DNA from: Odobenus rosmarus divergens
Lineage: Eukaryota > Chordata > Mammalia > Carnivora > Odobenidae
Direction of reading: 5' to 3'
Assembly: GCF_000321225.1 (NCBI RefSeq)
Contig: NW_004450398.1
Location: 2,220,340 to 2,284,339, forward strand
Length of the DNA: 64,000 nucleotides
Position numbers and translations under genes: made by a program. The first letter of the stretch is position 1. Every line of letters starts with the position of its first letter. Positions 23,811-34,559 of this stretch are shown here, one piece after another. The notes under the pieces were generated by a model. It had not been told where the DNA came from, did no database searches, and saw only the letters and a list, made by a program, of their open reading frames with translations.

Positions 23811-24464
23811 TGTTCTAGGTAAAGTCTGCCCACCCTACCACCCCTTGTCCCCTTTCTCATTGCTCAACACCCTAGGAGAGGTTCCCAGTGTTTCAGAAGC
23901 ATGGAACGGGCTATTGAAGCCCAGGAAAGGATTAGTAAAGAAGTAGGAGAAATTTTAAGGAGCTCAGAACTAATGAAGCTCCAGAGGCTTAGCTGAGAAT
24001 GGCACACCGGGCTTTCAGAGGTGTCCAGTGTATATGACCTTGGAAGCCTGAACAAAGGTGGTCCCAACTTGGGTCTCTCCCAGCAGGGTGATAGGCTGTT
24101 CCAGGGCTGGGCAAATTAACCCCTACCTCACCAGCTTGTCTCCCTTCTCAATGCAAAGCTCACCATGCCCAACCACCAGCTTAATACACCTGGCCTGGCC
24201 GATCCACAGGTGGGTGCTCTCCGTTGCTGTGGTGACAACATCTGGTCTCCACCCCACCCATGGACACACCCAAAGCCCTCTCTGGACACCGAAAGGTACA
24301 GCTGCAAGACCAGGTAGTTCAGGTGACCTGATGGTGCTCCCCAGGGGTTCACGTCCACCCCAGGAAGGTAAGGTGGCCCTCCACCAGCCAAGATGTCAAC
24401 TCACCACATGCCTAGTGTTAAATTGGATGCTCGGTGACTATGACCATGTTTCGTTGAAGGACTA

Positions 24465-24630
24465 CTACAATGTTTCTCAAAATGTGGTCCACACACTCCC
24501 GGTCTCAGAGTCACTTTGCAGCTGGGGAGTGTGGAAAGAGCTTACAAAATATGCAGACACACTCCACCCCAGACCTCCTGTTCCAGCGCCTTTGGAAGTG
24601 GGGCCCAGGAATCTTCATGGTTCATAGGCT
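24465..24630 (+). mobile_element. MER5A-like hAT fragment
   Basis: aatgtttctcaaaatgtggt, caccccagacctcctgttcc and aagtggggcccaggaatctt. Bases 23820-24460 and 24630-25770 hold nothing recognised. Confidence 0.6.
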
Positions 24631-25774
24631 TCCCGGATAATTCATATGTGCTTTTGCCTTTCAGAGTCTCTGGGTTCATATATTTGCCTCCTCCTCAGTC
24701 TGTGTACACAGTTTTTATTTCCTTTTGTGTCCGCTCTATTGTTGCGTCTTTGATCATAAGCCCATAAGCTGCCTCAAACCCCTTTGGAAGCCAGAGAGTA
24801 GAGTAAATACACCAGGCTTTACACATAACTAGGTGTCCTAGGAACCAACCTGCCCCTTTGATGCTCCTCTTGCCAGTGAACCCGCCATCAAAGTGCAGCC
24901 CACATAGAAGCTACCTTGTGAACCCTTTCTTATTACGCATCAAGCCAACTGGTCCCCTGAGGCCAGCCCATCTTTGCAGCCCATGTCTGCACCAGCAAAT
25001 ACTCCAATGGACCAAACCGTGTCCTGCACACTCAGCAGTTTCATCTGAGGCCCAGACTCTTCAGGCTTCTCTATGATGTCATTTTCCTTACACATTTCCC
25101 TGGAGGGACGTCTGAGTCCCCTTTGGGTTATTCTCCCAAACACAGTGCCATTTTAAAGTGTGAGTGCAATCTTGCATTCTACGTTCCTATCATTTCTCAC
25201 CTCGTAATTTCTCTGCCTGAGTCTATGCTGGCCCCCTCCCCTTAACCTCCACACAGCAGTCAGGCAGGCCATGTCACTGCTTTTCCTTGTTTTCAAATGT
25301 TTCATGCAACTGTATTGAAGAAAAATAGCTCATTTACTAGCAGAGCTATTGGTTGATCATTCCCTACTGGGAACTTGCATCATTGATTCGGTGCTATATT
25401 AGATAGCGTATTGGAAGATAGCTTAACTAACATTAACTAACATCCTCTAACCATTTAAATGAAAATTTCAAAATATTTTGAGACCCTATTTTGGAATACA
25501 AAGGGTGTTTGATTTCCAATTTTCATTCTATGTGGAGCAAGAACAGGTGTTCCCTTTATGGACATGCGTAAAATACTTCACTGTTCTGCGCACGCTATAA
25601 ATTCAATACCAATTCTTGAGCCACATCAGATTATGACCACAAAGTGTATCATGTAACCTCAAATCTCCAATGCAGAAGGCTTAAAGAGGAGTGGGCACCA
25701 TTAGTGGGCTTCCTTTGATGTGACAAATGAGCATCCATCTCCCTCCCACAGAGCATGGAGGACGGGCCCCTCAA

Positions 25775-26400
25775 CCTCTCTCCGCTGCTGCTGGAATGAA
25801 GCCCCCACTCCTACCTTAGCCCCACCGCCTTCCATAACCTCAATTTCGATTCCCCCTTTCTAGCCACGCTGGCTTCTTTCAGATCCTCCTACCCAACCAC
25901 AGTGCCTTTGAACTTGCTGCTTCTTCCACCTGGGGCCCTCTCCCTTCCCTTTTGCCAGGCCAACTCCTAGGTCTCTTCAGATCTCAGGCCTAAGGTCTGG
26001 CACCACTTCCTCAAGGACACCCTCCATGATATCTTTGCCTGGGTCAGATCCCCTTCCTGCAGGCTCTCAGAGCACTGTCTACCTCTTTCTTCATAGCAGG
26101 CTTATCACACCAACATGTTCACATTTAGTTGAGGGATTACTTAGTTCATTAACTCAGTATAGTTAGGGTGATTGTGCACCCCAGTTTCCCTGGGACAGTT
26201 TCGATCAATTTATGATTATTGTCACACTGCAATTATTAATAGCACCCCTTCACTCTCAAAAGAGTCTTACTTGGGATGATATGTTATATGGCCGTCCCAG
26301 TGGTAACCACCCCAACAGGCTGTAAGCTCCATGAGGACCAGAGCTTTGCTTGTTTCTGCTCATCATTGTGCTTCCGGCACCTGGCTCCAGAGAACCAGGC
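25775..26400 (+). mobile_element. L2 3' end (sense), interrupted
   Basis: cctttgaacttgctgcttct, ctcaaggacaccctccatga and caggctgtaagctccatgag are in L2 order. An unrecognised insert of roughly 180 bases lies at about 26,110-26,295. Confidence 0.65.
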
Positions 26401-26559
26401 AGATCCTGCATGGCTATTTGTGACCTACCCTTGAAAGTGATATGGCATCGCTTCTACCATATTCTACTGGTCGACTGGATGCCAGTCAGTGAGCTCAAGC
26501 TCTCAATGGGGCTGGGTGTCAGAGAATTTGCAGACACATTTTAAAACTACCACCTGTCC

Positions 26560-27000
26560 CCAAGGATTGGAATTTTATTAATTTATTCATCAAATATTTA
26601 TTGATTCCAGTGCCTCTTGTCACATAGTTTGGGCATGGCGCAAGAGTTCCTACTGAGAGGCAGGTCCTCCCAGACACATGCCTGTCTTGGGGTTGTGGCT
26701 GCTTGGAGAAAGGGGGATTTTTTTTGGCTTTGTTTTTCCTTTGCACAAAGGTCACATCTTTCTGCCAAGCTATCTGCACCAACAGGATGCTTTTTTCTAA
26801 ATCATTGGTTTGGAAGAGGTGACTTTTTCAAATTTTCGTAAAGGCACTGTGAAGACCAACAGAAACCCTGATTTATCCTCCACTGTGTGTCAGACGATGG
26901 CAAAAAAGCCTTGAGCAAAATAGATATGGCCTCTGCTCTTAAGGAGCTTGCGTTCTGTTAGGGAATGAAGACAATGAGTGCGAATGTCCATAAACAAAAA
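26560..27000 (-). mobile_element. L2-type fragments (antisense)
   Basis: tattcatcaaatatttattg near 26580 and taaggagcttgcgttctgtt near 26940 are reverse-strand L2 3' pieces, with unrecognised sequence between. Bases 27000-27390 hold nothing recognised. Confidence 0.45.
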
Positions 27001-27390
27001 TGTAAAAAAATATACTCACAGATTGTAAACAGGGTTATTGGGGAAAAGCCTCTCTGTTGAGCCCCTACTCTGTGTTGGTTGCTGGAGGCAGAGGCCAGAG
27101 TCTGGAGGTGTAGGCTGCCTACCCAGGGCCACCAGCACTCAGGGGATGTCCTACAGGGGAGGAACCCACAAGAGCAAATAGAAACGGGCTGTGTCCACAA
27201 ATTTTGAATCCCACATACAGAGGGAATTCCCAAGCTGTTCAGGTGTAAGGACTTCAAGTTCGAGAGTCTCAATGGCCCAGAATGGTTCACATATCTTCCT
27301 GCCTGGAAGCAGAGGAATGGATAAGAATTTCTAGGCCTCCTTCCTCCTGAGTTGTCATTCTTTGAATTTGGGACTACGACACCATGGGTG

Positions 27391-27409
27391 GTGTGTGTGT
27401 GTGTGTGTC
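27391..27409. repeat. (GT)n microsatellite
   Basis: Uninterrupted GT dinucleotides following ggtg. Confidence 0.95.
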
Positions 27410-27572
27410 TTCCCCTGGAAACGGAAGACATCCTTACTTCCCCATACCCGAAGTTCATAAGGATTTGGGGAATCTTGCCTGAGTCCTGAGACTGGGGTTG
27501 CTTAGTGGGGCCAGGGGGCACTCAGCTTAGGGGATGTTTCCATGGGCTTACAGCCTAAGTGACAACCCCCCC

Positions 27573-27573
<1 letters not shown>

Positions 27574-27608
<35 letters not shown>
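27574..27608. repeat. (CA)n microsatellite
   Basis: About 17 CA dinucleotides. Complementary to the (GT)n tract about 165 bases upstream. Bases 27610-29560 hold no repeat or gene that I recognise, apart from a possible MIR trace near 27,750. Confidence 0.95.
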
Positions 27609-27610
<2 letters not shown>

Positions 27611-29559
27611 TATCCATGAATCTTAGGAAGAAATACAAAACAAAACCTGTATCGTGTCAAGCAGGGTAATGAAGAGAATGGATCAGTGTTGGTTAGAAAG
27701 TTCCATGAAACCAAGGGTTCTTTGACCTGCATGTTCAATGCTGTATTCCCAGGGCCTCAAGCAGTGTCTGGCACATGGGACATTCACACCTTGTGTATAC
27801 TTTAAGTGAATGATTGGGAAAATATTATTTCCGTGAGCCATTGTTTGTCAGGAAGGAGGGAAGGAAAGGTTTTTGTGTTTTTTTAAAAAATATTTAGAAA
27901 AGCACCAAGGGTGCTCTTGTAGCCTGAAAGAATAACATTTATGACCGCGCTTAAGATCCTAGGAAAACGAGAGTACACCCTGGGGCATTATTAATAGCAG
28001 GGGCTTTTTTCTTCTCCTTTGCCTTTTCAGTGTTAAACTGGACTCCATCTTTGCAGAAGATGGGCCAGGAAAGCGGGCCTCTCCCCGCCTTGCCATGCGG
28101 GGAGACACCAGAGGGCTTTCTTTTGTGACTTGCCAAGAACATCCCACGGGTCTACCTGGGCTCCAGATGTTTGGGTGGTAATGATGCTTGCTGGCGGTGG
28201 AGAGCAAACCACCCCTCCACTTCCTGTTACTCTTTCTGGCTGTATTTTGGGGAAATTCAAATGTGGGAGGGCTCCCAAGCTCTGGCCCTCAGGTGCCAAA
28301 CCTCCTGATGAAAACTGGGGCCTCCGGTCAAGCAGCCAGATGTTTTGGGGCTGAGGGCCAGATGTTTCCATCATGGGGAAAACCCAGACCCAACCCCCGT
28401 AGGTTTGTTCGGCTCGTCGTACATTTGCATTCATTACACACGTGGTGTCTTTAAAAGACATGAAAGCCCATTGTGACGCAGTTATGGGCCGTTATCTCCA
28501 GGGGTTTGGAAATTCTGCGACCTCCAACCTTGGTGATAGTCAAATCTCTCTGTCAGAAGTGAAACGGACAATATTTGTACCGTGAATCCTTCTTAGACTT
28601 GTGGGATGTTTTACGACGGGGAAGAGCGATGAGATCCAGAGCGCCGAGCTGTAATTGGAGGACACGGGGTCTTGTTTCTCTGCTGGAAACCATTGTCTCC
28701 ATCCCGCCCCCACCCGGTCTGTGGAGGTGGGCGACAAGGAGGAAATGGTCTCTCAAGAGAGTGTCATTCTCAGATCTCAGACCCCACTCCAGGGATTCTT
28801 CCTTGGCTCTCCATACAGCAGGCACCGGGGGCTTTCCCAGCTGTCTCTCTTATGGCAAGATGGGCAGCCCGCTGAGCCATGCCTAGAAGTGCTGATGGCA
28901 GGGCATCCGGTCAGCGGTGGTGGTGGGGGGGGGGTTGACCCAACAGTAGTTGCCTATAACCTTCATACTTGGAATTTTTCCTGGGTCTGAGGATTTTCCT
29001 CGTCTGAGGATCCTGCTTCACATCTGGAAGAGGAGCCAAGAGAAAATGTCGCTTGTGAGCTCTCTGGACATGCTTGCTCATTCCTACCTCTGCTCATTCC
29101 TACCTCCAGAAGCATGTAGAGCTGTAAGCCAAGGTCAAAGATAGAGTTGGACCCTGAAAGATGAAGTGATTTGCCAGGATAACGTGGCCAGTGGGAGATT
29201 TTTTTTGCTGCTTGGCTTCGTGACTTGCTTTGCCCATGAAATGTGAGCATGCAGATGGTTTTAATAGCCAGCGTGTGCTTCGTTCCCTTATCTTCCCACC
29301 TCCCTGAGACCAGCACTGGTCCCTATAGAGGCTGCTCCATCAGCTGCAGCCTGAAGTAAAGATGACATAGACACGTAGTCACAATCATCCCGTAACAGAC
29401 GTATAATACAAGCAAGATATAGCAATACCTGTGTTGCAAGCCAGAGATCGTGGGATCATTTGTTACTGTGGCATCACCCAGCCTATCCTGACCGACACAA
29501 AGATTACTGGAACCCATCCCTCCAAATCAGAGGCAGTGGATATTAAGTCTTTTCTTAGT

Positions 29560-29890
29560 GTGTTATCTATCCCTGCATGACGAATTACCCCAAAATGTAG
29601 GAGCCTAAAGCCACAGACATGTATTGACTCACAGTCTCTGTGGGTCAGGGATCTGGGCATGGCTTAACTGGGTTCTTCGCTCTGGTGGCCCTCTCGAACA
29701 TGGTCCGTGCTTCAGTCACAGCTCTTCTAACCTACTCATGGAAGTGACATCCATCATGTTTATCTTATTGTATTCGTGAAAAGCCAGCTGTGTGTCTCGC
29801 CCACTCTCCAGGGGAGGGGATTACGCAAGGGTGTGAGCTCTGGGAGGCAAGATCACGTGGTCCATCAGTTTGTTTTCAAAGGAAATACTT
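29560..29890. mobile_element. Ancient LTR-like repeat, family uncertain
   Basis: gcatgacgaattaccccaaa, gtctctgtgggtcagggatc, ctccaggggaggggattacg and gatcacgtggtccatc follow a common mammalian repeat whose name I cannot give with certainty. A relative may lie at 43,330-43,690. Bases 29,990-31,720 hold no gene or repeat that I recognise except a (TTG)n run at about 30822-30847. Confidence 0.45.
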
Positions 29891-31731
29891 ACTCATTGGA
29901 AGTTAGAGAACCCCCTGCCACCAGTCAAGATTAAATGGGCCCACCAACCAAAAGCAGGTTTCTATGGTCAGATCACATTTCTATTTGATCCATTCCCATC
30001 CTAACTTTGTGGATTTAGGTATTTTCTTCTGGGTCTCGATCCTCTTTGACAAAAGCCCACATGTTCTTCCCTATTACCTATCCTGCTGCAACCCCTTGTC
30101 ATTCCTTGTAAGAACAGAAAAGAGTCAGCAGAAGCAGGTTATAAGCAACTGGCAGAAGCTTAAAACATGCCAGCCGGAAAGACGCACAAGAGATGACAGA
30201 GTTCTCAATGACCTTCTCTTCTCCACCCCGATCCCCAACCCCAGACTTTCATCACCCAGTTACTGCTATGAAACGACCAACCACGATGCCTCAGTGCACA
30301 CAACAGTAACATGCATTTCTCGTTCTTCACGTGTCTGCAGCTTGGCTGGAGCAGCTCTGCGTCCCAGATGGAAGTTCTGCAGGTCACCCTGGGTAGCTCT
30401 GCTCCCCAGGTCTTTCATTTTTCTGGGAACAGTGGGCTCCTGGAGGTATATTCTGCTTATGGAAATGGCAAGAGCACAAGAGGGCAAGCACAAGAGGATC
30501 CACTCCTTTCTCTGGATCCTGGAGAGGCTCTTTGGTGTCTGGCCAGGTTCTTCCCACGGTGAGGCCCGCCTCACCAGCAGGCACAGGGGAGGTGGTTTAG
30601 GTGATAAAGATATGGGGAGGAGGCACCGCCTAGCTTTGAATCACAGATTGAGAGCCAGGTTCCCTTTCCTGGTGATCTTGCTATGATTCTGATGACAAGG
30701 GGAGTCTCCTGTGCTAGGGGGTCCTTAACACCTCCCAGGCTGACTGATAGATCCCGAACCTCAGGTTCACGGACTCTTTCAGGCAACAGGATCTGGCTAG
30801 AGTATACTAACACTGTTTTGTTTGTTGTTGTTGTTGTTGTTGTTGTTATTTTGGGTAGTGTTTGTGTCTGTTAAGTTTGTCCTCTCTGGTGAATGGCACT
30901 GGTTTCCTGTTTCCTGTGATGCTATAGGGCTTCCTCATGAAATAAATATAGTTAAATAAACAGAGTCGATTTAAAGAAAAATTAAGTGAATGCTAGTTCA
31001 TATTGGCATGTCGATAGGGCAGGAATGATGGCTTGACCGTGGTCAGCGTTTGGTAAATAGCGATGTGGTGGGAACAGAAGAGTGGGGCTTGCTGCCGTCG
31101 GTCCAGACCAAATCCACCCTCCACGTGTCTCATGGGGCCCTTGAGCAGTAGCTTCTCTGACCTTCAGTTTCTGCATAGATGAAATGAAGGCAACTTCTTT
31201 TGCAGGACTGTTGTGGTATATCGAAGGTGATGTTTGCAAAGTGATGGGAGACAGTAGACACTCCGCAAAGGGCAGAAACCCACCTGCTCCAGCCCCTGCC
31301 CGGGCTGTCCATTCTGGGAGAGCCTTCTGAGCGCCCTCTGTCCTCCCAGTGGCCGTGGGACAGCAGGTGCCACTGTCCCTGTTGGTGTGGGGGGGCCCCA
31401 CCTGGCTCTCTTCTGCAGCAGCCAGACCCCACCCTCCTTCCCTTTTAAAGGCAGGGTCTCAGTTCAAATGAACATCTTCCTGCCCCTGCTCCAGCCCTAC
31501 AGAAAATCCCCTGCTTGGGGGATGGCGGTCTTGAGCAGCCATTAAATTCCAGAATTCAAAGAGAGATAACAGATAAGCCTCTGGAGCAGCTGGGGAACCT
31601 CAGAACCTTGGGGGGGGGCCCTTTTGAGGGGGTCCCAAATATCCTAAGGATCTCTAATTTCCACCCAGGGAGGCTTTCCCCTTGCAGAGCTCCCCGGCAG
31701 GATTGAAAAAAGACAGGCAGGGAACAATTTA

Positions 31732-31936
31732 TTTTTTTTTTAATTTATTTTTAAAGATTTCACTTATTTATTTGTCAGAGAGAGAGCACAAGCAGGGACA
31801 ACCGAAGGCAGAGGGAGAAGCAGGCTCCCCACTGAGCAAGGAGCCTTTTGTGGGGATTGATCCCAGGACCCTGGGATCATCACCTGAGCCGAAGGCAGAT
31901 GCTTAACTGACTGAGCCGCCCAGGTGTCCTGCGTCA
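31732..31936 (-). mobile_element. CAN-SINE (antisense)
   Basis: T-rich start then aaagatttcacttatttatt, ending gagccgcccaggtgtcc. ACAATTTA at 31724-31731 recurs directly after the element. It lies about 450 bases before the CpG island. Confidence 0.88.
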
Positions 31937-32379
31937 GACAATTTAAACATGGCGTTCCGGCCCCACTAGCTAGTGCACGATAAATCAGTTATTTCCTAAA
32001 AGTGTTTCTAATTCTCTCTTCCGTAGCATAGTCTCCTGCCTTGTATTTTGGGGTGTATGCCAATAGCATTAATCTGTTAAATTAAAAGCTTAAACTATAC
32101 TGTCCCCCGCCGCGGCCCTGTTTTGGCATTTCTTCAATTTTTCCACATACTAACTGCTTCCCCCACTCCATAGATGGGGCTTGGGTCCCTCTGGCCTCCT
32201 CCCCCATCCCCCCAAGAACCTCCAGGGCACATGAGTCCTCTCAGTTTCCAGATGGGGAAACTGAGGCGGGAAACGGGAAGGACAGGAGCACGAAGTTGAA
32301 GAAGAGCGCCAGAGAAGGGGTTCTAAAGCAGGGAGTCGGATTCCAGAACCCTGTTCTTAACCCTTACGGGAAGGAGGGG

Positions 32380-33450
32380 AAGAGGCGAAAGGGGGAGCCG
32401 AGGGACAGGGGAGGGGAGGGAGTGGAAACCCGTCAGGGAGAGCGCGGGGGAGAGACTCCTGGCTCGAAGGAGAGGCGCTTTTCTCCCTCCTCCCCCGACC
32501 CAGCGACAGACTCCACCCCAAACTTGGCCCGGGGAGCGCGGGGAGGCGGCCGGGGGGCCGGGGGCGCTCCCGGGGCTGCGGCCTTTCCCGCCAGCGTCCC
32601 CCTCCCGCCTGCCGCCGTCCCTCCCACTCCGCTCTCCCGGCCCCTGACATCACGGCCCGGGAGGCGGGATCCGGGAAGGAGGGGACGCGGGGAGGAGGCT
32701 CCGCGCCACCGCGAGGGAGGAGGGAGGGCGCACAGTCCCAGCCCAGAGCTTCAAAACAGCCCGGCGGCCTCGCCTCGCGCCCCAGCCCGCTAGTCCGTCC
32801 GTCCGTCCAGCCGCCAGCGCCCGGTGAGTGGGGCTCGCCCTCCCCGGGAGGCGCGCGCGGGGCGCGGGACCACGTCGGGGGGCTGCGGGCAGCGTGCGCC
32901 CGGGGAGCGGGCAGCGAGCCCCCGCACCCACGGGACCGAGGGGGGTCCCCGCCTTGTGGGGGGAGCAGGGAGGGGCCGAGGCCCATCCGTACCCAAATCC
33001 CACCGGTCCTCAGCCAGACGACCAGGGCGCGGACTCCACCCGCCCCCCACTGCGCCGAGTTCACCCCGGACCCCGAATTCCACCTCCCCACCCCCGGACT
33101 CCTTCCTGCGCCTTTTGCGCCGAGGCGGGCGGGAAAAGTTTGGGGAGGAGTCAGGGCGGCTCCCCTCGCCCCGGCCAACTGCGCTCCCGGGGCTCTCGGA
33201 GTCCAGGGCCGTCCCGTGTCGCAGGAAGGTCTCGCGCGCCTCGGCGCACCGTCCCCCGCCTCACCGAGCGGGCGGGACGGGCTGCGCCCAGGCCGGGGTC
33301 AGTGGGTCCCCTCCTCGGCCCCGGCGGCGGCTCCGTTGCGCCCCCCAGCGACGAGGAGCAACTTCCTTAGGTCTGGAGCGGTGGGGGAGCCTGGAGGCAC
33401 CGCCGGGATGAGGCTTCTCGCTCCCCATTCTGGTTGGGGTGGGGGGCTTT
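32380..33450 (+). promoter_or_regulatory. EMP2: CpG-island promoter of EMP2
   Basis: This is the only long stretch in the window that is very GC-rich and dense in CpG, and it contains the non-coding first exon. No TATA box is apparent before the presumed start, which fits a CpG-island promoter with dispersed initiation. A CRE-like octamer TGACATCA (one mismatch from TGACGTCA) lies at 32645-32652, and GC-box-like GGCGGG cores are scattered around it. Open reading frames in this stretch on both strands are by-products of high GC with few stop codons. The borders are judged by eye; the transcription start cannot be fixed without CAGE or RNA data. Confidence 0.85.
32750..32823 (+). other. EMP2: EMP2 exon 1 (non-coding 5' UTR exon), 5' end approximate
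   Basis: A strong donor, CCCG then GTGAGTGG, lies at 32823/32824 inside the CpG island on the same strand as the downstream coding exons. The presumed exon contains no ATG, so it would not add an upstream reading frame. It holds four tandem GTCC units at 32793-32808. The donor is the supported part. The 5' end is placed only roughly, and the true exon could start anywhere between about 32,650 and 32,770. Confidence 0.65.
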
Positions 33451-33889
33451 GAGGACCCTACCCGTGGATTCCAGGGAAAGGGGAGGCCAGAGCTTGTGTA
33501 TAGAGGGACTGTACACTCTCCAAATCCAGGGTCCTAAACACACCCCAAGGAGGCCCTAACTTGGGGCTGACAGGGGGACATCATGACCAGGGGCCAGTCG
33601 AGGGACACCCTGCAGGGCAAAGCCCTCCGTCCAGGCCACAGAACCCAACACCTTATTCTGGAACAAGGCAGACAGCCAGCCCAGTTTCAGGTTTGGGAAA
33701 AGGTGCACTGCTTCCTCCCAGGCTCCAAAGGTGTGCATGTGGGGTGGGGTGGGGTGGGGTCAGGGGGTGATCTTTTACCTTGGCTGTGTACCAGGTGGAG
33801 AGACCAGCCTGAAAAGTGACGGGCAGAGGAAAGGTGAGGGGCTTGAGAAACCTGCAGCCCAAATCCTGTATGATCCTGCCAATGCTACC

Positions 33890-34142
33890 TAGGAGGGGCA
33901 AATTCATAGGGACAGAAGCAGAAAGTACAGGTTACCAGGGACTGGGGCAGGGGGTGGGCAGTTACTGCTTACTGGGTCTGGAGTTTTTGTTGGGGAGGGC
34001 GAAAACATTTGGGGTATAGATAGTGATGATGGTTACATGACATTTTGGATGTATTTAATGTATGTGAAATCTACAATTATAGGTGGTTAAATGATGGATA
34101 TTAGGTTATGTATATTTTACCACAATTTAAAAAAAAAAAAAA
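33890..34142 (+). mobile_element. L1 3' UTR with A-tail (sense)
   Basis: aattcatagggacagaagca, ggttaccagggactggggc, atgtatgtgaaatctacaat and accacaatttaaaaa. An old L1 3' end near the start of EMP2 intron 1. Confidence 0.65.
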
Positions 34143-34523
34143 GGTTCCAGCCCCCTCTCTGCTTCTGTCTGAATTAGTAAGGAATCTCAGAGGTTGCTAA
34201 CTGCTGCAGGTCACCTCTCCCCAGAATTTGGCCTAAGTATAAGGAAGTGTAAGGAGGCTGAGGAGGGGACAGGAGCTTGGGTTTCCCCAGGAGTCCGGAA
34301 GGGACCAGGATGAGAACCAAAGCTCATGGAGCATTTGCAGGGCGCCTGGCAGTGTGCAGTGCGCCCACACTCTCCCCTTCTGGAAGCCTCACACAGCTGC
34401 CTCCATCCCAGCTCCCAGGTAGCAGGTGGGGAGAGGCAGGCCAGAGACATTAAGTCAGTTTCTCAAGCTCACTGAGCCAGTAAGTGCCAAGAGCTAGACT
34501 TTGAATCCCCATCAGCTTCCCCG

Positions 34524-34558
<35 letters not shown>
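34524..34558. repeat. Poly(C), 35 bases, in EMP2 intron 1
   Basis: An uninterrupted C run. On the minus strand it makes glycine-rich artificial reading frames. Apart from a (TG)n run at about 35484-35506, bases 34,560-37,130 hold no repeat or gene that I recognise. Confidence 0.98.

Positions 34559-34559
<1 letters not shown>

Noticed and set aside
29964..30686. 240-residue plus-strand open frame
   Set aside because: No domain, signal or family resemblance; short frames overlap it on both strands.
1..32300. A neighbouring gene such as TEKT5 upstream of EMP2
   Set aside because: It is expected in the region from human gene order, but no tektin-like exon could be recognised, so it probably lies beyond the window.
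32296..33411. Several long arginine/proline/glycine-rich frames on both strands
   Set aside because: They are expected from a CpG island with few stop codons; none is recognisable as a protein.
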